Assembly (NCBI RefSeq): GCF_012911025.1
Contig: NZ_WUEI01000042.1
Coordinates: 1 to 37,080 of the forward strand
Length of the DNA stretch: 37,080 nt
From: Azoarcus sp. TTM-91
Lineage (GTDB): Bacteria > Pseudomonadota > Gammaproteobacteria > Burkholderiales > Rhodocyclaceae
Direction: 5' to 3'
Notes under the pieces: generated by a model
Told to the model about the DNA's origin: nothing
Seen by the model: the letters and a program-made list of their open reading frames with translations, nothing else
Database searches by the model: none
Made by a program: the position numbers and the translations under genes
Shown: positions 18,021-26,640 of the stretch, piece after piece
Layout of the letters: every line of letters starts with the position of its first letter
How positions within the stretch are numbered: position 1 is the stretch's first letter

Positions 18021-19463
18021 TTACAGCAGGAACAGCGTCGCCAGCCCGAGGAAGATGAAGAAGCCGCCGGAGTCGGTGATGGCGGTGATCAGCACCGAGC
18101 TGCCGACCGCCGGATCGGCACCCAGGCGCTGGCGCAGCATCGGAATGACCACGCCGGCGGTGGCGGCCAGCAGCAGGTTGAGCGTCATCGCCGCGGTCAT
18201 CACCGCGCCCAGCGAGATGCTGTGGTACAGCCACCAGGCTAGCACGCCCAGCAGCCCGCCCCACACCACGCCGTTGATCAGCGCGACGCTGATTTCCTTC
18301 TTCAGCAGCCGCTTCATCGCGCTTTCCTCCACCTGCCCCATGGCGATGGCGCGGACGATCATGGTGATGGTCTGGTTGCCGGAGTTGCCGCCTATGCCGG
18401 CGACGATGGGCATCAGCGCGGCCAGCGCTACCAGCTTCTCGATGGAGCCTTCGAACAGGCCGATGACGCGGGAGGCGACGAAGGCGGTGACCAGATTCAC
18501 CGCCAGCCACGCCCAGCGGTTCTTCACCGAGTCCCACACCGAGGCGAAGATATCTTCCTCCTCGCGCAGACCGGCGTGGCTCAGGATCTCGGCCTCGGAT
18601 TCTTCGCGGATGAAGTCCACCACGTCGGCCACGGTGAGGCGGCCGATCACCCGCTTCTCGCGGTCCACCACCGGCGCCGAGACGAGGTCGTAGCGCTCGA
18701 AGGCCTGGGCGGCGTCGTCGGCGTCGTCCTCCGGCTCGAAGCTGATGATGGCCTCCTTGCGCATCACCTCGGCGACGTCTGTCTCCGGGTCGTTGATGAG
18801 CAGGGACTCCAGCGACAGGATGCCCTTCAGATGGTCCTCCCGGTCCACCACGAAGAGCTTGTCGGTGTGGTCCGGTAGTTCCTCGAAGCGGCGCAAGTAG
18901 CGCAGCACCACTTCCAGGGTGATGTCCTCGCGCACCGTGACCATGTCGAAGTCCATCAGCGCGCCCACCGAGTCCTCCGGGTAGGACATGGCCGCGCGCA
19001 GCTGCTCCCGGCCTTCACTGTCGAGGGACTGGAAAACGTCCTGGATGACTTCCGGCGGCAGGTCGGGCGCCAGGTCGGCGAGCTCGTCGGCGTCCAGCGA
19101 CTCGGCGGCCGCCTTCAGTTCCTCCGGCGCCATCGTCTCGATCAGCGATTCCCGCACCGCGTCCGAGACTTCCAGCAGGATCTCGCCGTCGCGCTCAGCC
19201 TTCACCAGCTCCCAGACGAACAGGCGCTCGTCGCGCGGCAAGGCTTCCAGGATGTAGGCGATGTCCGCCGGGTGCAGCGAATCCAGCTTGGCCTGCAGGC
19301 CGGCTACATGCTGCTTGTGCACCAGCGTCTCGACGAGGTCGTGGCGCGGCATGTCCTGGCGGTGCACCAGGCTCTCCACCAGCTTCTGCCGGGCGAGCAG
19401 GTCCTGCACTTCGCGCAGGTGCTGCTGGACGTCATCGGGGTGAAGTTCTTCTTCCGTGGTCAT
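18021..19463 (-). CDS. mgtE: MgtE family magnesium transporter
   Basis: A 480-residue inner-membrane magnesium channel/transporter. The helical, acidic N domain (about 50-165) is followed by two CBS domains (about 168-222 and 230-288), a connecting helix and five predicted transmembrane segments (about 318-480). The pore motif MPIVAGIGGNSGNQT is at 351-365, and the conserved acidic residue of the last helices is D464 in TDSGGFFIFLG. In the family, the N and CBS domains sense cytosolic magnesium and close the pore. The gene stands alone between convergent hemL and the mtgA group. I see no magnesium riboswitch upstream. Confidence 0.97.
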   Translation of the reverse strand: MTTEEELHPDDVQQHLREVQDLLARQKLVESLVHRQDMPRHDLVETLVHKQHVAGLQAKLDSLHPADIAYILEALPRDERLFVWELVKAERDGEILLEVSDAVRESLIETMAPEELKAAAESLDADELADLAPDLPPEVIQDVFQSLDSEGREQLRAAMSYPEDSVGALMDFDMVTVREDITLEVVLRYLRRFEELPDHTDKLFVVDREDHLKGILSLESLLINDPETDVAEVMRKEAIISFEPEDDADDAAQAFERYDLVSAPVVDREKRVIGRLTVADVVDFIREESEAEILSHAGLREEEDIFASVWDSVKNRWAWLAVNLVTAFVASRVIGLFEGSIEKLVALAALMPIVAGIGGNSGNQTITMIVRAIAMGQVEESAMKRLLKKEISVALINGVVWGGLLGVLAWWLYHSISLGAVMTAAMTLNLLLAATAGVVIPMLRQRLGADPAVGSSVLITAITDSGGFFIFLGLATLFLL

Positions 19464-19505
19464 TGCGCGGCGGGCCGGTGGGGGGAGCGAGGGCGGAAGA
19501 GGCGG

Positions 19506-19511
19506 ATTCTA
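19506..19511 (-). promoter_or_regulatory. Candidate -10 box for mgtE
   Basis: TAGAAT on the minus strand, 42 bases before the mgtE ATG, in the 181-base gap between mtgA and mgtE. The -35 region is poor. Nothing else recognisable was found in this gap. Confidence 0.35.
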
Positions 19512-19644
19512 CGGACTCGGCGTCCGCCATGCGACCCCGACAGTCTGGCGCGGCAGTCTTTCCGTCTTGTTGCGGGCAGTGCGTGCGTTCATCGCCGCGC
19601 TGTGATGCGAAGCCGCCGGCCGCTGCCGGGGGGAAGGTGCAGGC

Positions 19645-20337
19645 TCAGGGGACCTGCGAATACGCCATGCGCCCGCGGATGCGTTCCGCATGGGCGGCGA
19701 GGCGCGGGCCGAAGCTGCGCTCGTACTTGCGCGGGTTGGGCAGCATCACCGCCAGCCGCGCGGCTTCGCCCGGCCCCAGGCGGGCGGCGGAGACGCCGTA
19801 GTAGCGCCGTGCCGCGGCCTCGGCGCCGAACACGCCGTCGCCCCATTCGACCACGTTGAGATAGACCTCCAGGATGCGGCGCTTGGACCACAGCGTTTCT
19901 ATCATCACCGTGATCACCGCTTCCTGCGCCTTGCGGAAGTAGCTGCGCGAGGGCGAGAGGAATAGGTTCTTCGCCAGTTGCTGGCTGATGGTGGAGCCGC
20001 CGGCCACGGCGCGGCCGCGGCGCTCGTTCCTCTCCATCGCCCGCTGTATGCCTTCCCAGTCGAAGCCGTCGTGGTCCACGAAGCGGTCGTCTTCGGCGGC
20101 CACCACCGCGCGCTTCAGGTGGATGGAGATGTTGTCGTAGGGCACCCACTGGTAGCGCAGCGTGGCCTTGGGGTTCTTTTCCTGCATCTCGGCCAGGCGC
20201 AGCCGCATGAAGCTGGTGCTGCCGGGATCGACCTGGCTCCACCAGGCGACGCCGATCAACAGCCAAAGCTGCCAGGCCAGCAGCAGGATGGCGCCCAGCA
20301 GCAGGCCGCGGCCCAGCCAGCGCATCAGCGTCTTCAT
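19645..20337 (-). CDS. mtgA: Monofunctional biosynthetic peptidoglycan transglycosylase
   Basis: A 230-residue GT51 glycosyltransferase that polymerises lipid II into glycan strands at the periplasmic face of the inner membrane. A membrane anchor spans about 8-33. The catalytic glutamate is E82 in AEDDRFVDHDGFDW. GGSTISQQLAKNLFL follows, then RRILEVYLNVVEWGDGVFG. There is no transpeptidase domain, as expected for MtgA. It follows aroE after 48 bases on the same strand; aroE-mtgA adjacency is frequent in beta- and gammaproteobacteria. Confidence 0.97.
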   Translation of the reverse strand: MKTLMRWLGRGLLLGAILLLAWQLWLLIGVAWWSQVDPGSTSFMRLRLAEMQEKNPKATLRYQWVPYDNISIHLKRAVVAAEDDRFVDHDGFDWEGIQRAMERNERRGRAVAGGSTISQQLAKNLFLSPSRSYFRKAQEAVITVMIETLWSKRRILEVYLNVVEWGDGVFGAEAAARRYYGVSAARLGPGEAARLAVMLPNPRKYERSFGPRLAAHAERIRGRMAYSQVP

Positions 20338-20385
20338 GGCTGCGGGGCAGTGGAAATCATGGGGTGCGGCCGCGGCGCCACGGGC

Positions 20386-21213
20386 TCAGCCGGCAGCCAG
20401 GGCGCGGCGCAGCCCGGCGAGCACCGGGCCGGTGTCCGGCTGTACGCCGCGCCACAGCGCGAAGCTCTCGGCCGCCTGCTCCACCAGCATGCCCAGTCCA
20501 TCGGCGACGCGGGTGGCGCCGTCGAGGCGGGCGGCGCGCATGAAGGGGGGTTCCTCCTTGCCATAGACCATGTCGTAGGCGAGCGCGCCGTCGGAGTACA
20601 GGCCGGGCGGCAGCGGCGGCACCTCGGCGGAGAGGCTGGCGGCAGTGGCGTTGATCACCAGGTCGTAGCGGCGGCCGGCAAGGGAGGGGAAGCCGCAGCC
20701 ATCCAGCGGCGAACCGCCGGCGGCGGCGAACTCCCGCGCCAGCGCAACCGCCTTGTCGGCGCTGCGATTGGCGATGGTGAGCTTGGCCGGGCCGGCCTGC
20801 AGCAGCGGCAACAACGCGCCGCGGGCGGCGCCGCCCGCGCCCAGCAGCAGAACCCGCAGGCCGGCGATGTTGCAGCCGTGGTGATGGCAGAGGTCGCGCA
20901 CCAGGCCGGCGCCGTCGGTGTTGTCGCCGAGCACGCCGTCGGCGAAGGCCAGGGTATTCACCGCGCCGGCGGCGCGCGCGCGCGGCGTCAGCGTGTCGGC
21001 CAGCGCGTGGGCTTCGAGCTTGAAGGGCACGGTGATGTTGAGGCCACGGCCGCCGGCGGCGCGGAATTCGGCCACGGTGGCGGCGAAGCCGTCCAGCGGC
21101 GCGAGCAGCGCCTCGTAGCTCAGCGCCTGGCCGGTCTGGGCGGCGAAGGCGGCATGGATCTGGGGCGACTTGCTGTGGGCGATGGGGTTGCCGACGACGG
21201 CGTAGCGGTCCAT
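20386..21213 (-). CDS. aroE: Shikimate dehydrogenase (NADP+)
   Basis: A 275-residue enzyme reducing 3-dehydroshikimate to shikimate in aromatic amino acid synthesis. NPIAHSKSP (9-17) binds the substrate, K65 in NITVPFK and D100 in GDNTDG are the catalytic pair, GAGGAARG is the NADP loop, and DMVYG and [10 protein letters not shown] are standard C-terminal motifs. It lies 36 bases after the TonB-like gene and 48 before mtgA, probably in one transcript. Confidence 0.97.
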   Translation of the reverse strand: MDRYAVVGNPIAHSKSPQIHAAFAAQTGQALSYEALLAPLDGFAATVAEFRAAGGRGLNITVPFKLEAHALADTLTPRARAAGAVNTLAFADGVLGDNTDGAGLVRDLCHHHGCNIAGLRVLLLGAGGAARGALLPLLQAGPAKLTIANRSADKAVALAREFAAAGGSPLDGCGFPSLAGRRYDLVINATAASLSAEVPPLPPGLYSDGALAYDMVYGKEEPPFMRAARLDGATRVADGLGMLVEQAAESFALWRGVQPDTGPVLAGLRRALAAG

Positions 21214-21249
21214 GCGGGCGGTCTCGATGGCGGGGCCGACGATGGCGGC

Positions 21250-22200
21250 CTAGTTGGCGTGCACCTGGTCGGTGTTGGTGAAGGTCCAGGTGCGGGTGAT
21301 TTCTATCATGTCGGTATCGCGCTTAACGTCCGGCGGAAACTCGGCATAGGGCGCGGCCAGCTTGACGATGCGGACGGCGGCGTCGTCCAGCACCTTGTGG
21401 CCGGAGCTGCGATGCACGCTGACCTGGTCCACCGTGCCGTCGGCACGTATGGTCACCGACAGCAGCAAGCTGCCGTAGAGCTTGCCGCGGGCGGCGTCCG
21501 GGTAGTTCAGGGTGCCGATGCGCTCTATCTTCAGCCGCCAGTCCTCGACGTACTGGGCGAAGCGGTACTCGCGGGCGCGGGCGCCGATGAACTTCTTGCG
21601 CGGGCGCTTGGCGTATTCCTCGAGGTTGCGGTCTATCTGCGCTTCCAGGCGGGCGACGGCGGCGGCGCTGTCCAGCAAGTCCAGGCCGCTGGCGACCGGC
21701 TGCGGTTCCGGCTGCGAGTTCTGCACCGGTGCCGGGGCAACCGGCGGCGCCGGCTTCTTCGCCTGGGTGAGCAGTTGCTGCTGGGTGCGTTCCAGTTGCT
21801 GGACCTTGCGCTTGGCCTCGGCCAGCGCCTCGCCGTCGCGCTGCTTGTTCTGCGGCGGCAGCGGGGATTTGGCGCGCACCTCCTGATCGGTATTGCCGCC
21901 GCCATCCAGGTTGGCCTGGGCCAGCACCTCCGGCTTGTCCGGCCGCTGGGCGTGGCGGGCGTTCACCAGCACCACTTCCAGGCCGCGGTCCTTGTCGCGC
22001 TTGGGTTTGGCCTCGGGCGGGGCGAATTGCAGCATCAGCAGCCCGCCGTGCAGCAGCAGCGAGGCGGCGAAGGCCGCCAGCAGTACCGGCTGCGCCGCCA
22101 GCGCCAGCCACCAGCGCCGGCCGGTGGAGGCCGTGGCCGGGGCCGCAGCTGCTGCGGCCGGCTTGGGCTGGGCTTTCGGAAAGGTGGGGCGGCGGCTCAT
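21250..22200 (-). CDS. TonB family energy transducer (orphan, TonB3-like context)
   Basis: A 316-residue protein with a single N-terminal membrane anchor (about 37-59), a charged and proline-containing periplasmic spacer with a coiled-coil-prone stretch (about 120-148), and a C-terminal TonB domain (about 225-312) containing NYPDAARGKLYGSLLLSVTI and DGTVDQVSV. No exbB, exbD or TonB-dependent receptor is encoded nearby. In P. aeruginosa a tonB gene (tonB3) with a twitching-motility role sits beside pilG and yqgE, so a link to pilus function is possible. The spacer is not the classic Pro-Glu/Pro-Lys type. It begins 21 bases after the RNase II gene. Confidence 0.88.
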   Translation of the reverse strand: MSRRPTFPKAQPKPAAAAAAPATASTGRRWWLALAAQPVLLAAFAASLLLHGGLLMLQFAPPEAKPKRDKDRGLEVVLVNARHAQRPDKPEVLAQANLDGGGNTDQEVRAKSPLPPQNKQRDGEALAEAKRKVQQLERTQQQLLTQAKKPAPPVAPAPVQNSQPEPQPVASGLDLLDSAAAVARLEAQIDRNLEEYAKRPRKKFIGARAREYRFAQYVEDWRLKIERIGTLNYPDAARGKLYGSLLLSVTIRADGTVDQVSVHRSSGHKVLDDAAVRIVKLAAPYAEFPPDVKRDTDMIEITRTWTFTNTDQVHAN

Positions 22201-22221
22201 TTGGCGATTGAAGCGGTGGGC

Positions 22222-24120
22222 TCAGAAGCCGGAGTCGGCATATTCCTCGGGATCGGGTTCCGCCAGCGTGGCGACGTAGCGCGCCTGGACTTCCACGTCC
22301 AGCAGGTCGCTGCCCTCGATCGCCAGCTTGACGCGCGAGCCCGGCAGTTGCAGCGGCAGGGAAGAGACCTTGAACACCAGCGGCACGTTCTCCAGCCGCA
22401 CCAGGTTGTCGCGTATGACCTTGGCCTCGACATGCTCGGGCGCATGCTGGCGCAGCCAGCGCAGGCACCAGTAGCGCTCCATCTGGCGCTGGAAGTCGGC
22501 ATAGGCGGCGTAGGTGAGTTCGAAGTCGCGCAGCGCGGCCATCAGGTCGGCGGACTTGGGCGCGAAGGCAGGCGTGCCACCGGTGAGCACGGCGATGATC
22601 TGCCACTGGTTCACCAGGTCCACGTAACGCCGCAGCGGCGAGCTGGACCAGGCGTAGCAATCCACGCCCAGGCCTTCGTGCGGCGCGGCCACGGTGGTCA
22701 TGCGCACCTTGCCGCCGCCCTGGGCGCGGTAGAGGCCGGGCACGCCGGCCTGGTCGAGCAGCTTGCCCCAGGTGGTGTTGGCCAGGATCATCAGCTCGGC
22801 CACCAGCTTGTCGATGGGCGAGCCGCGCAGGCGCTCGCCGATGCTGATGTAGCCGGGGCCGTCGCCGGTCTGGGTGTTCCAGTCCACGTAGAAGCTGTAG
22901 TCCACCTGGGTCTGGTTGGTGGCCGGCTTGCCGCGGCCGGCCTCCAGCACGGTGGCCAGATCCCACAGCACGGTGAGCTCGCGCTGCCAGGGGAATTCCG
23001 GGCCGCCATTCACCAAGGTGCTGTCGTTGAATACCGGCTCGAGGTCGTGGTGGCGCAGGTTGGCGACGATGGGCACCATCTCCACCCGGCTTTCCTGGCT
23101 GGAGACGGAGAGGTCGGCATTCACGTCCAGGTAGAGCGACACCGCCGGGCAGTCGCGGCCTTCGGCCAGGGTGAAGGCGGTGACGACCTCGTCCGGCAGC
23201 ATGGTGATCTTGTTGCCGGGCATGTAAACGGTGGACAGCCGCCGGCGGGCAATGCCATCCAGCGCGGAGCCACGCTCGAAGCCCAGCGCCGGCGCGGCGA
23301 TGTGGATGCCGACGCGCCAGCCGCCACCAGGGCGCGGGGTGACCGAGAAGGCATCGTCGATCTCGGTGGTGGTGGCGTCGTCGATGGAGAAGGCGGCCAC
23401 CTCGGCGCGCGGCAGCCCGGCGGGAGCCGTGGGGGCGTCGAAGGCGGGGAAGGCGAGGCCCTCGGGGAAATGCTCGAACAGGAAGCGGTTGAAGTGGAAG
23501 TCGTGGCTGGATTCCAGCGCGCCGCACTTCAGCAGCAGGCGCGGCACGGTGAGCCCGGTATCCACGCAGGCGGCTTCCAGCGCCTTGATCTCCAGCCGGT
23601 TGCGGTCCGGCCGGTAGAGGGCCTGCGGCAGCAGTGCGGCCAGCTCCGGCGGCATGCGGCCTTCCACCAGTTCGGCGCGCATGTGCTCGATGGCGGCGGC
23701 CTGCTGGCGCTTCTTCTCCAGCCCGGCCAGCGCCGCCTGAAGGATCTCGGTGGGCGCCTTGCGGAAGCGGCCCTTGCCCTTGCGGTGGAACCAGATGGGC
23801 GAGGCGTGCAGGCGCAGCAGGATGGCGGCGGCCTCCACCGAAGTCGGCGGGTGGCCCTGGTATTCGGCGGCGAACTCGGCGAAGCCGAATTCCTCGTCGC
23901 CGCAGACTTCCCACAGGAACTCGATGTCCAGCTGTTCGGCTGCTGCTTCCGCCCGGCTGAGCAGGTCGGTCGGCGAGGGTTCGCGGAAGCTCAGCAGCAC
24001 ATGGGCGCGCTTGAGCTTCACCCGCTTGCCGTGGGTGGTTTCGACCTGCAGGGAGGCATCGTTATCAGCGAGGATGGTGCCGGCCTTGAAGGCCCCATCC
24101 TCTTCGAACAGCACGTACAT
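22222..24120 (-). CDS. RNase II (RNB domain) family exoribonuclease
   Basis: A protein of about 632 residues of the RNB family, which degrades RNA processively from the 3' end. The N-terminal part (1-110) starts MYVLFEEDGAFKAGTIL. The RNB core includes SIDDATTTEIDDAFSV (245-260), matching the catalytic acidic cluster of RNase II with D247, E253, D255 and D256; the second of the four aspartates (D207 in E. coli) is glutamate here. SSPLRRYVDLVNQ carries the conserved arginine. Length is close to RNase II and below RNase R, and I see no basic C-terminal tail. ATG 24120 is preferred by the MYVLFEEDG start; ATG 24144 is an in-frame alternative. The gene opens the rnb-tonB-aroE-mtgA group. Confidence 0.92.
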   Translation of the reverse strand: MYVLFEEDGAFKAGTILADNDASLQVETTHGKRVKLKRAHVLLSFREPSPTDLLSRAEAAAEQLDIEFLWEVCGDEEFGFAEFAAEYQGHPPTSVEAAAILLRLHASPIWFHRKGKGRFRKAPTEILQAALAGLEKKRQQAAAIEHMRAELVEGRMPPELAALLPQALYRPDRNRLEIKALEAACVDTGLTVPRLLLKCGALESSHDFHFNRFLFEHFPEGLAFPAFDAPTAPAGLPRAEVAAFSIDDATTTEIDDAFSVTPRPGGGWRVGIHIAAPALGFERGSALDGIARRRLSTVYMPGNKITMLPDEVVTAFTLAEGRDCPAVSLYLDVNADLSVSSQESRVEMVPIVANLRHHDLEPVFNDSTLVNGGPEFPWQRELTVLWDLATVLEAGRGKPATNQTQVDYSFYVDWNTQTGDGPGYISIGERLRGSPIDKLVAELMILANTTWGKLLDQAGVPGLYRAQGGGKVRMTTVAAPHEGLGVDCYAWSSSPLRRYVDLVNQWQIIAVLTGGTPAFAPKSADLMAALRDFELTYAAYADFQRQMERYWCLRWLRQHAPEHVEAKVIRDNLVRLENVPLVFKVSSLPLQLPGSRVKLAIEGSDLLDVEVQARYVATLAEPDPEEYADSGF

Positions 24121-24198
24121 CGGCGACCGCCAGGGAATGAGCAAGCCGGGTAGTTTACTGGATTCGCCGGCCTGCGCCCGCGCCGGCCGCGAATTCGC

Positions 24199-25095
24199 TC
24201 AGGCCGGGCTGCGGGTGCGGCGCATCATGTCGGCCGAGTAAATCACGAGGGCGATCCAGATCAGCACGAAGCTCACCAGCCGGTCGCTGTCCAGCGGCTC
24301 GCGGAAGACGAAGATGGCGATGAGGAAGCCCAGCGTGGGTGCCAGGTACTGCAGGAAGCCGAGGGTGGACAGCGGCAGCCGGCGGGCGCCGATGGCGAAC
24401 AGCATCAGCGGCACGGCGGTGATCACGCAGGAGAAGGGCAGCAGCAGCGTTGCCTGCAGCTCACCGCCCCAGGCGAGCAGGCCCTGCGCCGCCAGCCAGC
24501 CGATGTAGGCGGCGGCCACCGGCGCGGCGATCACCGTTTCCACGAACAGGCCACCGATGGCGTCCACCGGCGCACGTTTGCGCAGCAGACCGTAAGTGCC
24601 GAAGGTGGCGGCGAGGAAGAGCGCGATCCACGGTGCGCGGCCCAGCTGCCAGATCTGCCAGGCGACGCCGGCGCAGGCCAGCGCCACCGCCAGCTGCTGC
24701 GCCGGCCGCATGCGCTCGCCGAGGAAAAGGCGGCCGAACAGGATGTTCACCAGCGGCGTCATGAAGTAGCCGAGGATGGCTTCCACCAGCCGGTGAGCGT
24801 TGATCGCCCAGACGAAAAGCAGCCAGTTGCCGCTGGTGAGCAGGCTGGTGAGGGCGAGCAGGCCGAGCAGGCGGGGCTGGCGGCGGATGGCCCGCAGGCC
24901 AGCGAAACCGCCACTGCGCGGCAGCAGCGCGAGGAGGGCGGCCAGCAGCGCGACCGACCACAGGATGCGGTGGGCGACGATCTCGAACGGCGGCACGCTG
25001 TCCACCGCGCGGAAGTACAGCGGCGCCAGGCCCCAGATGACGAAGGCGCCCAGTGCCGCGAGTACGCCCTGGCGACGGGCGGCGTCCGTATTCAT
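24199..25095 (-). CDS. rarD: RarD-type EamA transporter
   Basis: A 298-residue membrane protein with about ten predicted helices in two EamA-type halves. GVLAALGAFVIWGLAPLYFR opens it, NWLLFVWAINAHRLVEAILG is the RarD signature, and FLQYLAPTLGFLIAIFVFRE the second-half motif. RarD was named for chloramphenicol sensitivity in Pseudomonas, but its substrate is unknown. It starts three bases after the methyltransferase stop, so the two are translationally linked. Confidence 0.93.
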   Translation of the reverse strand: MNTDAARRQGVLAALGAFVIWGLAPLYFRAVDSVPPFEIVAHRILWSVALLAALLALLPRSGGFAGLRAIRRQPRLLGLLALTSLLTSGNWLLFVWAINAHRLVEAILGYFMTPLVNILFGRLFLGERMRPAQQLAVALACAGVAWQIWQLGRAPWIALFLAATFGTYGLLRKRAPVDAIGGLFVETVIAAPVAAAYIGWLAAQGLLAWGGELQATLLLPFSCVITAVPLMLFAIGARRLPLSTLGFLQYLAPTLGFLIAIFVFREPLDSDRLVSFVLIWIALVIYSADMMRRTRSPA

Positions 25096-25098
25096 GGC

Positions 25099-25962
25099 TC
25101 AGGCGGGGCGGCGGGCGCTGGCGATCAGGGTGAGGGTGGAGAGGCGATAGCCGCCGTCCGCGTCCCGGTAGGTTTCCAGGGCGTCGGCGGTGGCGGCGCG
25201 CACCTTGGCCAGCCCTTCCGCCGGCACCCGCGACAAGGCTTCGGCGGCGCCGCCGGCGAGGCCGAGGAAGGCCTGCCAGTAGGCGTCGGCGTCATCGAAG
25301 CGGCAGTCGAATTCGCAGGGCTGGAGGCGGATGTCGTCGAAGCCGGCCTGGCTCAGCGTGGCTTCCAGCGCGCCAAGCTCGCCGTAGCGGCAGACCGAGG
25401 GGCGCGCTACCTTGGGCGGCGGCAGGCCACGGGCGATGCCGTCCAGCGCGCAGCCGATCAGCGGCACCCGGTCACGCGCGCCCCACACCGACAGCACGAA
25501 GCGGCCGCCCGGGCGCAGCACCCGGCGCACTTCCTTCAGCGCCTTGTCCGGCTGCGGGAATAAGAACAGCGCCAGGCCGGCGAGCACGCGGTCGAAGCGG
25601 CCGTCGGCGAGGCCGAGCTGCTCCGCATCGGCAACGGCGAACGCCGGGCGGGCGGAGCCGGCAATGCGGCGGCGGCCTTCGGCCATCATGCCTTCGGCGA
25701 TGTCGGTGGCCAGCACCAGGCCGCCGGGTGCGACGCGCCGCGCCGCGGCGGCGGCGAGCAGCGCCGGGCCGCTGGCGAGATCCAGCACCTGCTGGCCGGG
25801 GGCGAGCCCGGCGGCGTCCACCAGGGCATCCGCCAGCCGGGCGCGCAGCGGGGCGCCGTCGGCATAGGCAGCGGCGATGCGGTTGAAGCCGGCACGTTCC
25901 TGCGCCTTGTAGCGCTGCGTATCCATCTGGCTCATCAGGCTGGGCGTTTCCTGCGGTTTCAT
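25099..25962 (-). CDS. Class I SAM-dependent methyltransferase
   Basis: A 287-residue protein with a Rossmann methyltransferase fold: SAM-binding motif VLDLASGPALLAAAAA, acidic loop LATDIAEGMM, motif II/III AVADAEQLGLADGRFDRVL and KEVRRVLRPGGRFVLSVWG. It resembles UbiE/type 11 methyltransferases, but the substrate cannot be told. The ATG at 25962 overlaps the esterase stop as ATGA, which decides the start; M at 25935 and M at 25926 are in-frame alternatives. It is the middle gene of an esterase-methyltransferase-rarD group. Confidence 0.88.
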   Translation of the reverse strand: MKPQETPSLMSQMDTQRYKAQERAGFNRIAAAYADGAPLRARLADALVDAAGLAPGQQVLDLASGPALLAAAAARRVAPGGLVLATDIAEGMMAEGRRRIAGSARPAFAVADAEQLGLADGRFDRVLAGLALFLFPQPDKALKEVRRVLRPGGRFVLSVWGARDRVPLIGCALDGIARGLPPPKVARPSVCRYGELGALEATLSQAGFDDIRLQPCEFDCRFDDADAYWQAFLGLAGGAAEALSRVPAEGLAKVRAATADALETYRDADGGYRLSTLTLIASARRPA

Positions 25963-26525
25963 GCCAGGCCGGCGAAGGCGACGATGTCGTCCAGGTAGTC
26001 GCCCCAGCGCGAGAAGCCGTGATCGCCGCCGGCCAGGATGGTCTGGCGGGCGCCGGCGTAGTAATCCACCGCATGGCGGTAGTCGAGCACCTCGTCGCCG
26101 GTCTCGGCCAGCAGCCAGTAGCGTTCCGGCTGGCTGATGGCGGCCACCTGCAGTGCGCGCAATTCGTCGATGTGACCGTGAGTGAAGACGAAGCTCTCGC
26201 CGGTGTAGAGGTTGGTCTGCGGGCCCAGGTAGGGTTCGAGCGACAGCGGCGCGACCACCGCCGGATTCACCACCGCGGCACGCAGCCGGTGGCGCTCCGC
26301 CAGCACGGTGGCGTAGAAGCCGCCCAAGGAGCTGCCGACCAGAGTGGGCGGCGTGGTGCTGGCTGCGACGGCCGACTCGATCAAGGCCACCGCGGCCGCT
26401 GGCGACACCGGCAGCTGCTCGCACCAGAGCTTGCCGCCCAGGCCGCGCGCCTGCATGTGCCGCGCCAGCGCCTGGGCCTTGAGGGAGGCGGGGGCGGAGC
26501 GGAAACCGTGCAGGTAGATGATCAT
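25959..26525 (-). CDS. YqiA/YcfP family alpha/beta-hydrolase (esterase)
   Basis: A 188-residue small esterase. The strand MIIYLHGFRSAPASLKA and the nucleophile elbow GSSLGGF (S66) are typical of the YqiA family. The acid is probably in ETGDEVLDY and the histidine in GGDHGFSRW. E. coli YqiA hydrolyses short acyl esters; the natural substrate is unknown. ATG 26525 fits the family start; an upstream in-frame ATG at 26567 would add 14 proline-rich residues. No clear ribosome binding site is visible. Confidence 0.9.
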   Translation of the reverse strand: MIIYLHGFRSAPASLKAQALARHMQARGLGGKLWCEQLPVSPAAAVALIESAVAASTTPPTLVGSSLGGFYATVLAERHRLRAAVVNPAVVAPLSLEPYLGPQTNLYTGESFVFTHGHIDELRALQVAAISQPERYWLLAETGDEVLDYRHAVDYYAGARQTILAGGDHGFSRWGDYLDDIVAFAGLA

Positions 26526-26600
26526 GGTCGGGCCGGGCGGATGCGGAAGCGGCGAGTTTAGCCGCAAACGCCGCCCGGTCTGCCTTCGTGCGCCTGAGAG

Positions 26601-26632
26601 CCCGCCGCCGCCCGGCCTCGGCCGGCGGCGGG
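26601..26632. terminator. GC-only hairpin downstream of uppP
   Basis: Ten pairs between cccgccgccg (26601-26610) and cggcggcggg (26623-26632), with a GGCC-TC-GGCC mini-hairpin in the loop. It starts nine bases after the uppP stop on the minus strand. No U-tract, so the terminator role is inferred from position and stability. Confidence 0.45.
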
Positions 26633-26640
26633 GACCGGGC

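Noticed and set aside
19464..19644. Possible magnesium riboswitch before mgtE
   Set aside because: The gap is only 181 bases, shows no M-box-like conserved blocks and no terminator/antiterminator pair.
19978..24153. A plus-strand open frame of almost 1400 codons across mtgA, aroE, the TonB-like gene and the RNase II gene
   Set aside because: It is antisense to four genes with clear motifs; its translation is a low-complexity Gly/Ala/His/Gln/Val mix with no domain. High third-position GC removes stop codons from this frame.
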